From contig VGFP01000002.1 in assembly GCA_016868855.1 (NCBI GenBank), positions 366,372-430,371 of the forward strand: a stretch of 64,000 bases of DNA, given 5' to 3'. Under the pieces are notes generated by a model. It was not told the origin of the DNA. It was given only the letters and a program-made list of their open reading frames with translations, and made no database searches. Positions 18,571 through 26,795 of this stretch are shown here, piece after piece (position 1 is the first letter of the stretch; every line of letters starts with the position of its first letter). A program made the translations under genes and the position numbers. The DNA is from Bacteroidota bacterium (GTDB lineage: Bacteria > Bacteroidota > Bacteroidia > Chitinophagales > Chitinophagaceae).

Positions 18571-19842
18571 ATGACAACATTTTCAAATACACTTGATTGT
18601 GCAACAGCTTTAGATCAACAGGATCCTTTGCGTTCCTACAGAGATGCGTTCTTGCATCCAGTTGAAAACAACCGTGAAAGAACCTATTTTTTAGGTAATT
18701 CCTTGGGTCTTCAACCCAAAAATACAATGGAGGCTATCCAGCATGTTTTGGAGCAATGGCAACTGGATGGAGTAGAATCTTTTTTCAAGGGGAACGACAA
18801 CTGGCTTGCGTATCATGATAAATTAACGGGCCCACTTGCAGTCATTACCGGCGCTCAGCCACACGAAATTACAGTCATGAACCAGCTTACCGTCAACATT
18901 CATTTGATGATGGTGAGTTTTTATCAACCGAAAGGTGAACGCAAGAAAATATTGATGGAATCAAAAGCATTTCCCAGTGATCAGTATGCCGTAGCCTCTT
19001 TTGTAAAGCACATGGGATTGGATCCTGATGAAGTCATTGTTGAAATCAATCCAGATCAAGAGGGAATACCACCCACCAATGAGCAAGTGATCGATGCCAT
19101 TCACAAACATGGTGAGGAAATAGCATTGGTTTTTTTAAGCGGCGTTAATTATTACACTGGACAATTATTTGATTTGTCTTCAATTGCACTTGCAGCAAAA
19201 AAAGTGGGTGCTTTGGTTGGATTTGATCTTGCCCATGCTGTTGGAAATATCAGTATGAACCTGCATGACTGGGATATTGATTTTGCATGCTGGTGTTCAT
19301 ACAAATATCTCAATGCGGGTCCGGGTGCCATTGCCGGCGCATTTATACATGAAAAGCATCATCAGGAAAATATAAACAGACTCGAAGGTTGGTGGGGCGT
19401 AAAATTGAATGAGCGCTTTCTCATGAAGAAAAATTTTATCTCCTCTGGTACAGCTACTGCATGGCAATTGAGCACCTCTCCCATGTTGCTCTTTGCCTGT
19501 CTGCATGCATCATTGAACATCATTGAAAAGGCTGGATGGAGTAATATGCTCAACAAGCAGCAAAAAATGATCGCATGGACTGATTTTTTATTGACCACCA
19601 TTTCAAGCAATGTTTTCAAACGAATTACGCCACATCAACGTGGATGCCAAATTTCATTGCAATTCCCCCAAAATGGGAAAGAGGTTTACAACCGCTTGTT
19701 TGAAAAGGGGTTTATGATTGATTGGCGCGAGCCCGACGTCATCCGTTTTGCCCCAGTTCCTCTTTACAATTCATTTACCGAAATATGGCAATTTTTCAAT
19801 GCATTGAGAGAAATTACCAATGAATTACCTTTGAGCAATTAG
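18571..19842 (+). CDS. kynU: Kynureninase
   Basis: PLP enzyme that splits kynurenine into anthranilate and alanine. The start at 18571, one base after the SDR stop, gives 423 residues, the family size; the frame is also open 30 bases further up inside the SDR gene. Seen are FLGNSLGLQPK, the PLP region FDLAHAVGNISMNLHDWDIDFA, the Schiff-base lysine in WCSYKYLNAGPG (about residue 245), the GWWG motif and the C-terminal DWREPDVIRFAPVPLYN. No tryptophan 2,3-dioxygenase or kynurenine monooxygenase is in the window. Confidence 0.93.
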   Translation: MTTFSNTLDCATALDQQDPLRSYRDAFLHPVENNRERTYFLGNSLGLQPKNTMEAIQHVLEQWQLDGVESFFKGNDNWLAYHDKLTGPLAVITGAQPHEITVMNQLTVNIHLMMVSFYQPKGERKKILMESKAFPSDQYAVASFVKHMGLDPDEVIVEINPDQEGIPPTNEQVIDAIHKHGEEIALVFLSGVNYYTGQLFDLSSIALAAKKVGALVGFDLAHAVGNISMNLHDWDIDFACWCSYKYLNAGPGAIAGAFIHEKHHQENINRLEGWWGVKLNERFLMKKNFISSGTATAWQLSTSPMLLFACLHASLNIIEKAGWSNMLNKQQKMIAWTDFLLTTISSNVFKRITPHQRGCQISLQFPQNGKEVYNRLFEKGFMIDWREPDVIRFAPVPLYNSFTEIWQFFNALREITNELPLSN

Positions 19843-19849
19843 TAAAACC

Positions 19850-20662
19850 ATGAACAGGCAGTATCTAATTGATCAGATCAGAAATAAGCAGAGTTATCTG
19901 TGCGTGGGACTCGATACAGATCCCACCCTGATTCCCTCCCATCTGCTCAAAGAGGAAGACCCCCTATTTGCTTTCAACAAAGCCATCATTGATGTTACAC
20001 TGAACAGTTGTGTCGCCTATAAAATCAATACTGCTTTTTATGAATCTCAGGGGTTGAAAGGCTGGATGGCATTGGAAAAAACGGTGAACTATATTCCATC
20101 AACGCATTTCAAGATTGCAGATGCCAAAAGGGGAGATATCGGAAATACATCAACACAATATGCAAAGGCTTTCTTTCAGCAATTGCCTTTTGATTCCATT
20201 ACCATAGCGCCATATATGGGTGAAGACAGCGTAAAGCCCTTTCTTCAATTTGATGGCAAATGGGCGATTGTGCTGGGACTCACATCCAATCCGGGTGCAG
20301 CTGATTTTGAACTGCAAAAAATGATGGATGGTAAATCACTTTATGAAACTGTAATTTCAAAAGTATCATCCTGGGGCAGCGTTGAGAATTTGATGTTTGT
20401 TGTCGGTGCGACCAGGCCAGAGGAATTTTTGAATCTTAGAAAGATTGTTCCAGATCATTTTTTCCTTGTCCCCGGAGTAGGAGCTCAGGGCGGCAGCTTA
20501 GAAGAGATTTCAAAAAAAGCCATGAACAGCGATGTTGGCATCTTGGTAAATGTCAGCAGAGACATCATCTACGCTTCAAAGGATCAAGATTTTGCTCACA
20601 AAGCTGGCGAAAAAGCATCATCTTATGCAGTAGCCATGAGCCAGTTTTTATTGGGCCATTGA
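19850..20662 (+). CDS. pyrF: Orotidine 5'-phosphate decarboxylase (type 2)
   Basis: Last step of UMP synthesis. The catalytic DAKRGDIGNTS motif lies near residue 90, preceded by FKIA, and TIAPYMGEDSVKPF and PGVGAQGG (phosphate-binding) follow. The 270-residue length and the VGLDTDP start are those of the longer type 2 enzymes. It is the last gene of the operon beginning at 15883, seven bases after kynU. Its TGA abuts the stop of the opposing SGNH hydrolase directly. Confidence 0.95.
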   Translation: MNRQYLIDQIRNKQSYLCVGLDTDPTLIPSHLLKEEDPLFAFNKAIIDVTLNSCVAYKINTAFYESQGLKGWMALEKTVNYIPSTHFKIADAKRGDIGNTSTQYAKAFFQQLPFDSITIAPYMGEDSVKPFLQFDGKWAIVLGLTSNPGAADFELQKMMDGKSLYETVISKVSSWGSVENLMFVVGATRPEEFLNLRKIVPDHFFLVPGVGAQGGSLEEISKKAMNSDVGILVNVSRDIIYASKDQDFAHKAGEKASSYAVAMSQFLLGH

Positions 20663-21271
20663 TCAAATCAGCTTTTTCGATAATAGCATTGATAAAATTG
20701 CATCAGACCAGATATCATATTCAGCACTGGAAGGGTGAAGCCCATCATCAGCAAGAAATTTGGCAGCATTGCACCTGATCCTTCCTCCACTGGTTATTTC
20801 GATGTAGTTGCAGGTGTACTTTGATGAAATATCCTTGTTGATTTGATTATATGCATCAATCTCTTGTCTGATCTTTTGCTGATCACGATCTTTTGCAAAA
20901 GGTGTACATCCCCAATCGGGAATGCTGATGACAAAGACATGCGACACATCCTTTCCATAGGCAATTGCTTTTTGCAATAAAAATTCGAATTCCTTTTTAT
21001 ATATATCAATGTCCATGCGTCGGTACTGGTTGTTTACTCCAATGAGAAGTGTTGCAAAATCAAATTGATCATTGATGTTTTTCAGTTTGATGTTTTCAAT
21101 CAACTCACCGGTTGTCCAACCTGTTTTTGCAATGATGGTGGGTTCAAATTTTTTACCGGAGGCCCTTTCAATTTTTTTTATCAATTGAAATGGAAAATTT
21201 TGATTCATTTCAACAGATTCACCGATTGTGTATGAGTCACCTAGAAAAATGAATGTATGCTCGTTGATCAT
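20663..21271 (-). CDS. SGNH/GDSL-family hydrolase
   Basis: Ser esterase or lipase fold of 202 residues. Block I is FLGDSYTIGE with the nucleophile Ser13, block III is LLIGVNNQYR (Asn of the SGNH set, with GVNN in place of the usual GxND), and the catalytic Asp/His pair is in DGLHPSSAEYD. No signal peptide is seen, so it is probably cytoplasmic. The substrate is unknown. A possible -7 element (TAATTTAG, one mismatch) lies upstream. Confidence 0.85.
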   Translation of the reverse strand: MINEHTFIFLGDSYTIGESVEMNQNFPFQLIKKIERASGKKFEPTIIAKTGWTTGELIENIKLKNINDQFDFATLLIGVNNQYRRMDIDIYKKEFEFLLQKAIAYGKDVSHVFVISIPDWGCTPFAKDRDQQKIRQEIDAYNQINKDISSKYTCNYIEITSGGRIRCNAAKFLADDGLHPSSAEYDIWSDAILSMLLSKKLI

Positions 21272-21355
21272 TGTGGTACTAAATTAAGACAGTTGTGCAT
21301 CTGTTCATGTTGATTGCATCGTATTTTATTGATGTAAATTGCAACCATGTGTAAA

Positions 21356-22291
21356 ATGGGGACTCTACTGGTTTTTGCTCTGCAATTTTGTTCAATAATA
21401 TATGCTCAGGTCAAGGATACATCTATTATCTGGGAAGGTAAACAGGTTACTTTATCACCCATCGTGATCAGAAGCGGTACCAATGTGCCGGGTTTTATCC
21501 GCAAGGTGGAGGACGATACTACCTTTTACAAGGCATTCAAGAATTTAAGGGTACTGAATTTTTCCTCTATCAATGATATTAGAATGTTGGATCGAAAGGG
21601 CAGGGTGGAGTCGAGTTTATACAGCAAGTCCAGACAATGGGCCAAAAATGGATGTCGAGTCACGACTGTTTTGGAGGAAAAAACTACCGGTGATTTTTAT
21701 GATCGGGATGGAGATTATAATTACTACACGGCAGAATTGTATGCTTCCCTGTTTTTTTCGAAGGATACGATTTGCGGACAAACCAATGTCATCAAAGACA
21801 TGAATCGTTCAATCAAAGGGAAAAAAGGTTTGGAGAAAAACAAGGAGCAGCTCAAAATGCTTTTTTTCAATCCCGGAAAGGACATTCCTGGGATTCCTTT
21901 GATGGGCGATAAAGTGAAAGTTTTTGACAAAGGACACGCAGGACTGTATGATTTCTCGGTCGATATACAAGATTACAAGGGTAAGTCGGCCTATGTATTC
22001 TCGCTCAAAATGAAAGAGGGACTTTCTTTCTTCAAAAGAGACAATGTTGTGATTGATGAAATGACGACATGGTTTGATTACGACAGTTTTGAGGTGTTGT
22101 CTCGAAACTATAAAATGAGTTACAGTGCAGGTGTTTACAAGTTCAATGTTGCCATGGACGTTGAAATTTCAAAATTTGGAAAACTGCTGTATCCCTCTGT
22201 CATCCGATACAACGGTAGCTGGGGCGTAATGGTAAAGGGGAGCGAACGCGGGGTATTTACTGCTACGGTTTATGATCTTTCCAACAATTGA
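21356..22291 (+). CDS. Secreted protein of unknown function
   Basis: About 311 residues with a signal peptide (GTLLVFALQFCSIIYAQ); a Met three codons earlier, at 21347, is equally possible. No catalytic motif is recognised. The mature part begins with a strand-rich segment (KQVTLSPIVIRSGTNVPGFIRKVEDDTTFYKAFKNLR is in this region, about residues 28-66), and the C-terminal half reads as an all-beta domain (DFSVDIQDY, YVFSLKMKE, TTWFDYDSFEVLSRNY, KFNVAMDVEISKFGKLLYP). This resembles outer-membrane-associated beta proteins that handle lipoprotein-like ligands, but that is only an impression. Its end overlaps rluD by 22 bases. Confidence 0.7.
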   Translation: MGTLLVFALQFCSIIYAQVKDTSIIWEGKQVTLSPIVIRSGTNVPGFIRKVEDDTTFYKAFKNLRVLNFSSINDIRMLDRKGRVESSLYSKSRQWAKNGCRVTTVLEEKTTGDFYDRDGDYNYYTAELYASLFFSKDTICGQTNVIKDMNRSIKGKKGLEKNKEQLKMLFFNPGKDIPGIPLMGDKVKVFDKGHAGLYDFSVDIQDYKGKSAYVFSLKMKEGLSFFKRDNVVIDEMTTWFDYDSFEVLSRNYKMSYSAGVYKFNVAMDVEISKFGKLLYPSVIRYNGSWGVMVKGSERGVFTATVYDLSNN

Positions 22292-23337
22292 TTGTTTTTT
22301 GTGTACCCCCTCCATTTTTCAATGACTGATTTCATGTCGCTTGGCAGCTCACTGTCAAATTTCATTTCTTTTTCTGTGAAAGGATGTGTGAAGCCCAGTG
22401 TCTTGGCATGCAATGCTTGTCGATTGCATATGGCAAAACAGTTCTCCACAAACTGTTTGTACTTACTGAAAACTGTTCCTTTCACAATGGCGTCTCCACC
22501 GTAGGTTTCGTCATTGAAGAGTGGGTGACCGATGTGTTGCATATGGACCCTTATCTGATGTGTTCTCCCTGTTTCCAATCTGGATTCAACAAGGCTTACA
22601 TATTTTAAATCTTCTAGCACAGTGTAATGTGTAATGGCTTCTTTGCCGTGATCACCTTCTGGATATACATCCATAAGTTTTCTGAATCGTTGGTGTCGTG
22701 CTATATGTCCTGTAATTGTTCCTTCTTCAACTTCAAAATTTCCCCACACCAGTGCGATGTATTTTCTCTCAACGGTATGATCAAAAAATTGTTTTGCAAG
22801 CTTGATGGCAGCCAATTCTGATTTGGCCAAGACAATCAAGCCGCTGGTGTTTTTATCAATGCGATGAACCATTCCGAATCTGGGAAGTTTGGATTCGTCT
22901 AAGTCTGGCTGCTGTTGTTTCAAATGCCATGCTACTCCATTGATCAGGGTGCCATTGAAATTTCCTGATCCCGGATGCACCACGAGTCCCGCAGGTTTGT
23001 TGATCACCATTACATGATCATCCTCAAAAACAATGTTTAAGTCCATCTGCTCAGGAACGATTTCATACGTCACCGGATCGGTATCTGTGTAGAAGATGAT
23101 CTGATCAAAGGGCTTGACTTTGTAATTTGATTTGATGACTTGGTTGTTGACAAGTACCATGCCATTGTCTATTGCCTGTTGAATTTTATTTCTTGAAGTA
23201 TTTACGACCCTGTTCAGGATAAATTTATCTATTCTCAGGGGTTCTTGTCCCTTGTCGACTTGGATGGTCAATCTCTCATACAGCTCTTCAGCAGCATCAT
23301 CTTTGACCTCGTCTATGGAATCTATTTCTTTTTTCAA
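22270..23337 (-). CDS. rluD: 23S rRNA pseudouridine synthase, RluA/RluD family
   Basis: Makes pseudouridines in 23S rRNA. An N-terminal S4 RNA-binding domain (RIDKFILNRVVNTSRNKIQQAID region) precedes the catalytic domain, which has the active-site Asp in HRIDKNTSGLIVLAK and the ETGRTHQIRVHM motif. The frame is open to a TTG at 23379, but the -7 element at 23366-23359 lies downstream of that codon, so the first usable start is the TTG at 23337 (protein begins KKEIDSIDEV after the start). That gives 355 residues. Assignment to RluD rather than RluA/C is from the S4 domain and length. Confidence 0.9.
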   Translation of the reverse strand: MKKEIDSIDEVKDDAAEELYERLTIQVDKGQEPLRIDKFILNRVVNTSRNKIQQAIDNGMVLVNNQVIKSNYKVKPFDQIIFYTDTDPVTYEIVPEQMDLNIVFEDDHVMVINKPAGLVVHPGSGNFNGTLINGVAWHLKQQQPDLDESKLPRFGMVHRIDKNTSGLIVLAKSELAAIKLAKQFFDHTVERKYIALVWGNFEVEEGTITGHIARHQRFRKLMDVYPEGDHGKEAITHYTVLEDLKYVSLVESRLETGRTHQIRVHMQHIGHPLFNDETYGGDAIVKGTVFSKYKQFVENCFAICNRQALHAKTLGFTHPFTEKEMKFDSELPSDMKSVIEKWRGYTKNNQLLERS

Positions 23338-23350
23338 GGGAGTGAATCTG

Positions 23351-23366
23351 TATTTTTGCAAAGTTA
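23351..23366. promoter_or_regulatory. Face-to-face -7 promoter elements for lipB and rluD
   Basis: TATTTTTG on the plus strand (23351-23358) is directly followed by CAAAGTTA, which is TAACTTTG on the minus strand (23366-23359). Both match TAnnTTTG fully, so one 16-base block carries the -7 element of both divergent genes. Neither side has a clear TTG at -33. The lipB ATG lies 34 bases to the right, and the chosen rluD TTG 21 bases to the left. Confidence 0.55.
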
Positions 23367-23392
23367 ACGCCTTTCCCAACGAATTAATAAGG

Positions 23393-24091
23393 ATGCATCA
23401 AAAGGTTCAGCTCAACGATTTAGGTTCAATCGAGTATGGTGAAGCTTGGAAATTTCAGGACAATTTGCTCATGCACAATGCTGACATCAAAAAGAAGATC
23501 GCCAACGGTAACATTGCTGAAGATACCACTCACCACCTGCTTTTTTGTGAGCACCCACCTGTATATACATTGGGCAAAAGTGGAAAGGAAGAACATGTGC
23601 TGATCAGCAAGGAAGAACTAGCGAAAAGAAATATTGCTTATTATGAAACCAATCGGGGTGGGGATATCACCTTCCACGGTCCGGGTCAGATTGTAGGCTA
23701 TCCAATCCTAGATCTTGAAAAATTTTACCGCGATATTGGTCGCTATCTACGATCACTCGAAGAGGTGATCATCTTGACACTTGCTGAATATGGGATCAAG
23801 GGTGAAAGAAGCAAAGGAGAGACAGGGGTGTGGATCGATTCTGACAACAAAATGAAAGCCCGCAAGATTTGCGCGATGGGTGTACGCTGCAGCAGATGGA
23901 TTACCATGCATGGCTTCGCATTAAATGTGAATACAAACCTTGATTATTTTACCATGATCGTTCCATGTGGTATTGCAGACAAGCAAGTCACATCCTTGCA
24001 AAAAGAACTTGGGAAAGAGCTAGATGTTGCTGAAGTGAAAAGAGTATTGATCAATCAGTTTCAGAAGGTATTTGATTGTCAGGTTGTTTAA
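23393..24091 (+). CDS. lipB: Lipoyl(octanoyl) transferase
   Basis: Moves the octanoyl group from acyl carrier protein to lipoyl domains. The start at 23393 (MHQKVQL...) gives 232 residues, as in the family; the open frame extends further up into rluD without similarity. Visible are EHPPVYTLGKSG, the RGGDITFHGPGQIVGYPILDL block, the catalytic Lys in RKICAMGVRC, and the catalytic Cys in IVPCGI. Its stop interlocks with the opposing gene as TTAA. Confidence 0.95.
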   Translation: MHQKVQLNDLGSIEYGEAWKFQDNLLMHNADIKKKIANGNIAEDTTHHLLFCEHPPVYTLGKSGKEEHVLISKEELAKRNIAYYETNRGGDITFHGPGQIVGYPILDLEKFYRDIGRYLRSLEEVIILTLAEYGIKGERSKGETGVWIDSDNKMKARKICAMGVRCSRWITMHGFALNVNTNLDYFTMIVPCGIADKQVTSLQKELGKELDVAEVKRVLINQFQKVFDCQVV

Positions 24092-24912
24092 TCACCATTG
24101 ATAAGGAATTTCCCCTTCTCCTTGACCCTGTCAGCCTCAGATATTTCGTATTTGAACCATCCGCTGTAGATAAAATTTGATTTATCAATCAGCAATTGTG
24201 ATTCTTTGATATTTTTCATGTGGAAGATTGTTTGTCCATCTTCTTTCCATACATGTAAATGAAATTTCCTTTTGTTCGTTTCGGGTAGCACCAACATGAG
24301 ATTGTTTTCTTTGTTGACAAAAAGAAAAGGGTTGGGACTCAGATTGTTTACTAGATCGATTTTTTCTGTGATGATACTGATGTTGAACCTAGTTTGGATG
24401 GTATCCTCCATTGTGGAAAGTGCGCTTTCAATCAGTTTCTTTTTGCTGATGATTTCAACGGAATCAGGTGATTTAATTATCTCTGCTGTTTGTTTTTCAG
24501 GGACAAGCAATTCTTTTTTTACAGGGATTGAAATGCTCTCTTTTTTTGGAACGATCGTACTTGTTATCGGTGGTGCCTCAGCAGTTGCTTTTTGGGAAGG
24601 AGTAAAATAATACTTACCATTGATGCCAACGTAAAAAATTCGATAGAAAAAAAGAAGGTTTTTATTTCCCTTATCTACATATCCATTCTGCGGTGTATTG
24701 GGATCAGGCATGGAGGCGATTGATTTGAATCCGTTGACAGAATCAGCAGATCTTTGAATCACCAATAAAGTCAATACCTCTTTCGGTTTTGTCCAATTGA
24801 CAATGGTTGTGCCGTTTCTGTCAATTACCTTAAAAACTGGGAGCTCTTGAGCAAAAGAATTGACCGCAAAGCAGCTGATCAGGAAGAGTATTTGAAAAAA
24901 TATTTTCAGCAG
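24088..24912 (-). CDS. Secreted Chitinophagaceae-type protein of unknown function, non-standard start
   Basis: The first ATG/GTG/TTG-type start in this frame is a TTG at 24774, yet the frame stays open upstream and reads as a good signal peptide (KIFFQILFLISCFAVNSFAQ) followed by VFKVIDRNGTTIVNWTKP, which joins smoothly to the rest. No ATG, GTG or TTG precedes the signal peptide; the only candidates are CTG at 24912 or 24909, or ATT at 24942. I give the CTG at 24912. The mature protein has an N-terminal beta domain (VIQRSADS..., NGYVDKGN, FYRIFYVG), a charged linker rich in Pro/Lys, and a C-terminal beta domain (NNLMLVL, FHLHVWKEDG, FIYSGWFKYEI). The pattern suggests two fibronectin-like domains; this is inference. 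Confidence 0.6.
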   Translation of the reverse strand: MLKIFFQILFLISCFAVNSFAQELPVFKVIDRNGTTIVNWTKPKEVLTLLVIQRSADSVNGFKSIASMPDPNTPQNGYVDKGNKNLLFFYRIFYVGINGKYYFTPSQKATAEAPPITSTIVPKKESISIPVKKELLVPEKQTAEIIKSPDSVEIISKKKLIESALSTMEDTIQTRFNISIITEKIDLVNNLSPNPFLFVNKENNLMLVLPETNKRKFHLHVWKEDGQTIFHMKNIKESQLLIDKSNFIYSGWFKYEISEADRVKEKGKFLINGD

Positions 24913-24931
24913 GTGGAATTTTGATTTAAAA

Positions 24932-25825
24932 TTATTGAAAATTCAGTTTACCAGATTGGATGCTTCTGTTGCCTTGCAGTCCACCACTGTGAATGAGCAG
25001 TATCTTGGATCCAGGTTTGAAATAACCTGTTTTGAGCAATTCATAAAATCCATTTACCAATTTACCTGTGTATACAAAATCGGTTGGAATGCCATGCTGA
25101 TCATAAAACCAGTTCATACCTTCATAAAGGGATTCGTTTGCTTTTCCATAAGCTCCATATTGAAGGTCAAATATTATTTTCACTTGATCTTTTTTTTCGA
25201 TCAACTGATTGTTCAAATTGAAAATATCCTGCTGAAGTGAGTCCTCATTTTTCAGTGAAGAAAAAAGAATTAATTGTTGGTTGCTTTTCAATTTCAGTAG
25301 AAGTCCCGCTGCCATCGTACCTGTCCCTGCCGCAGCGACTATATAGTCATACAAATGAATATCATCGATATCCAATATCTCACTTACCCCTGCAATGCCC
25401 ATCGGGTCGAATCCTCCCATAGGAACTTTTAAAATATTTTCAGGAAGATCCCGTATCAATGTTTTTTGAAATTGATCAAATTGTTGATGAGGAATAAATT
25501 CAAGCTTCATCCCATACTTGATACAATCTTTTAATGTATCATTCAATTCTTTTGGTTGATGTCCCTTGATATAACCAATCGATTGAAGTCCTTTTTCCTT
25601 GCATGCATATGCAGTTGCGTGCAAGTGATTGGAGTAATATCCGCCGAAAGTCGCGATGGTACTTTTTCCTCCTCGAATTGCTTCCTCTAGGAAATATTTC
25701 AATTTAAAATATTTGTTTCCGGAAATGATGGGATGCAGTTTGTCGATCCTTAAAATGGAAAGATGGATATATTTGTCACGGGTATATATATCCTCCAATA
25801 TTTCTATGTGTTGATTCAGTCGCAT
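24932..25825 (-). CDS. PLP-dependent deaminase, ACC deaminase/D-cysteine desulfhydrase family
   Basis: Fold-type II PLP enzyme of 297 residues. The lysine-bearing segment is SGNKYFKLKYFLEEA, followed by TFGGYYSNHLHATAYACKEKGL with the cofactor-binding Ser/Asn, and the AAAGTGTMAAGLL glycine loop for the phosphate. The family includes 1-aminocyclopropane-1-carboxylate deaminase and D-cysteine desulfhydrase; sequence alone does not decide. Its stop lies close to the start of the secreted protein at 24912-24942, so the two are probably co-transcribed. Confidence 0.87.
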   Translation of the reverse strand: MRLNQHIEILEDIYTRDKYIHLSILRIDKLHPIISGNKYFKLKYFLEEAIRGGKSTIATFGGYYSNHLHATAYACKEKGLQSIGYIKGHQPKELNDTLKDCIKYGMKLEFIPHQQFDQFQKTLIRDLPENILKVPMGGFDPMGIAGVSEILDIDDIHLYDYIVAAAGTGTMAAGLLLKLKSNQQLILFSSLKNEDSLQQDIFNLNNQLIEKKDQVKIIFDLQYGAYGKANESLYEGMNWFYDQHGIPTDFVYTGKLVNGFYELLKTGYFKPGSKILLIHSGGLQGNRSIQSGKLNFQ

Positions 25826-25841
25826 GATTTGTTAATTCCTT

Positions 25842-25871
25842 TTGACACTAGGAATTTTCATCATAATTTTG
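25842..25871 (+). promoter_or_regulatory. Promoter of the nucleotidyltransferase gene
   Basis: TTG at 25842-25844, 19 bases, then TAATTTTG at 25864-25871: a full match to TTG-N19-TAnnTTTG. The ATG follows 15 bases later, at 25887. Confidence 0.7.
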
Positions 25872-25886
25872 CACAAATTTAACCGA

Positions 25887-26789
25887 ATGAAGCCCACCTT
25901 GTTGATTCTCGCTGCCGGCATGGCCTCCCGATATGGAGGGATGAAACAGATTGAGGCTTTTGGTCCCGATGGTGAAACCATCATGGATTATTCCATTTAC
26001 GACGCCATCAGAGCGGGATTCGGTAAGATTGTCTTTATCATTCGTGAAGAATTTGCAGATCAATTCAAGGAGATTTTTGAGCCCAAGCTCAAGGGCAGGG
26101 TGGAGACGGAATATGTATACCAGGACTTGGATGCTTATTTACAGGGATTTCAGAGACCAGCAGACAGGACCAAGCCTTGGGGAACAGCACATGCTGTACT
26201 TTGTGCAAAAGAGGTGATCCATGAACCTTTTGCAGTTATCAATGCGGATGATTTTTACGGAAGAGATTCATTTGAAAAGGCAGCTGATTTTCTCAGAACC
26301 GGCTGTACTGAAAAGTATTATTCCATCATCGGATATGAGTTGAAGCAAACTTTGTCTGAGCATGGCACTGTGAATCGTGGTGTATGTGGTACTGACAGTG
26401 AGGGTCATTTACAGAGTGTTGTGGAACGACTCAACATCTCATACAAAGATGGTATTGTAAAATGCGAAGACGGCTTATCCCCTGATACACTCGATGCAGA
26501 CACGATTGTTTCCATGAATTTCTGGTGTTTTCATCCATCCATTTTCAGTTATACAGAGAAACTCTTTGAACAGTTTTTAAAAGAAAGGGGACAAGAGCCC
26601 AAATCAGAATTCTTCATTCCCATTGTTGCAGATCAATTCATGCATGATGGGGGCGGAGAAATAGAAATCATACCAACAGTTGCCATTTGGTTTGGAGTTA
26701 CATACAAAGAGGATGCACCTTCAGTGAGAAAAGCAATCAATGATTTGCTTGCGGATGGAGCCTATCCGGCAGGACTTTGGCGCAGTTAA
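25887..26789 (+). CDS. Sugar-phosphate nucleotidyltransferase-like protein
   Basis: NTP-transferase fold that joins a nucleotide to a sugar phosphate or similar. The N-terminal signature reads LILAAGMASRYGGMKQIEAFGPDGETI, with the GxGxR-like loop altered to GMASRYGG; the metal-binding NADDFYG motif is intact. Start at 25887 chosen from the promoter position, giving 300 residues. From family knowledge this branch is common in Bacteroidota and often annotated only as nucleotidyltransferase; the sugar is unknown. The gene stands alone. Confidence 0.82.
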   Translation: MKPTLLILAAGMASRYGGMKQIEAFGPDGETIMDYSIYDAIRAGFGKIVFIIREEFADQFKEIFEPKLKGRVETEYVYQDLDAYLQGFQRPADRTKPWGTAHAVLCAKEVIHEPFAVINADDFYGRDSFEKAADFLRTGCTEKYYSIIGYELKQTLSEHGTVNRGVCGTDSEGHLQSVVERLNISYKDGIVKCEDGLSPDTLDADTIVSMNFWCFHPSIFSYTEKLFEQFLKERGQEPKSEFFIPIVADQFMHDGGGEIEIIPTVAIWFGVTYKEDAPSVRKAINDLLADGAYPAGLWRS

Positions 26790-26795
26790 CAAAAA

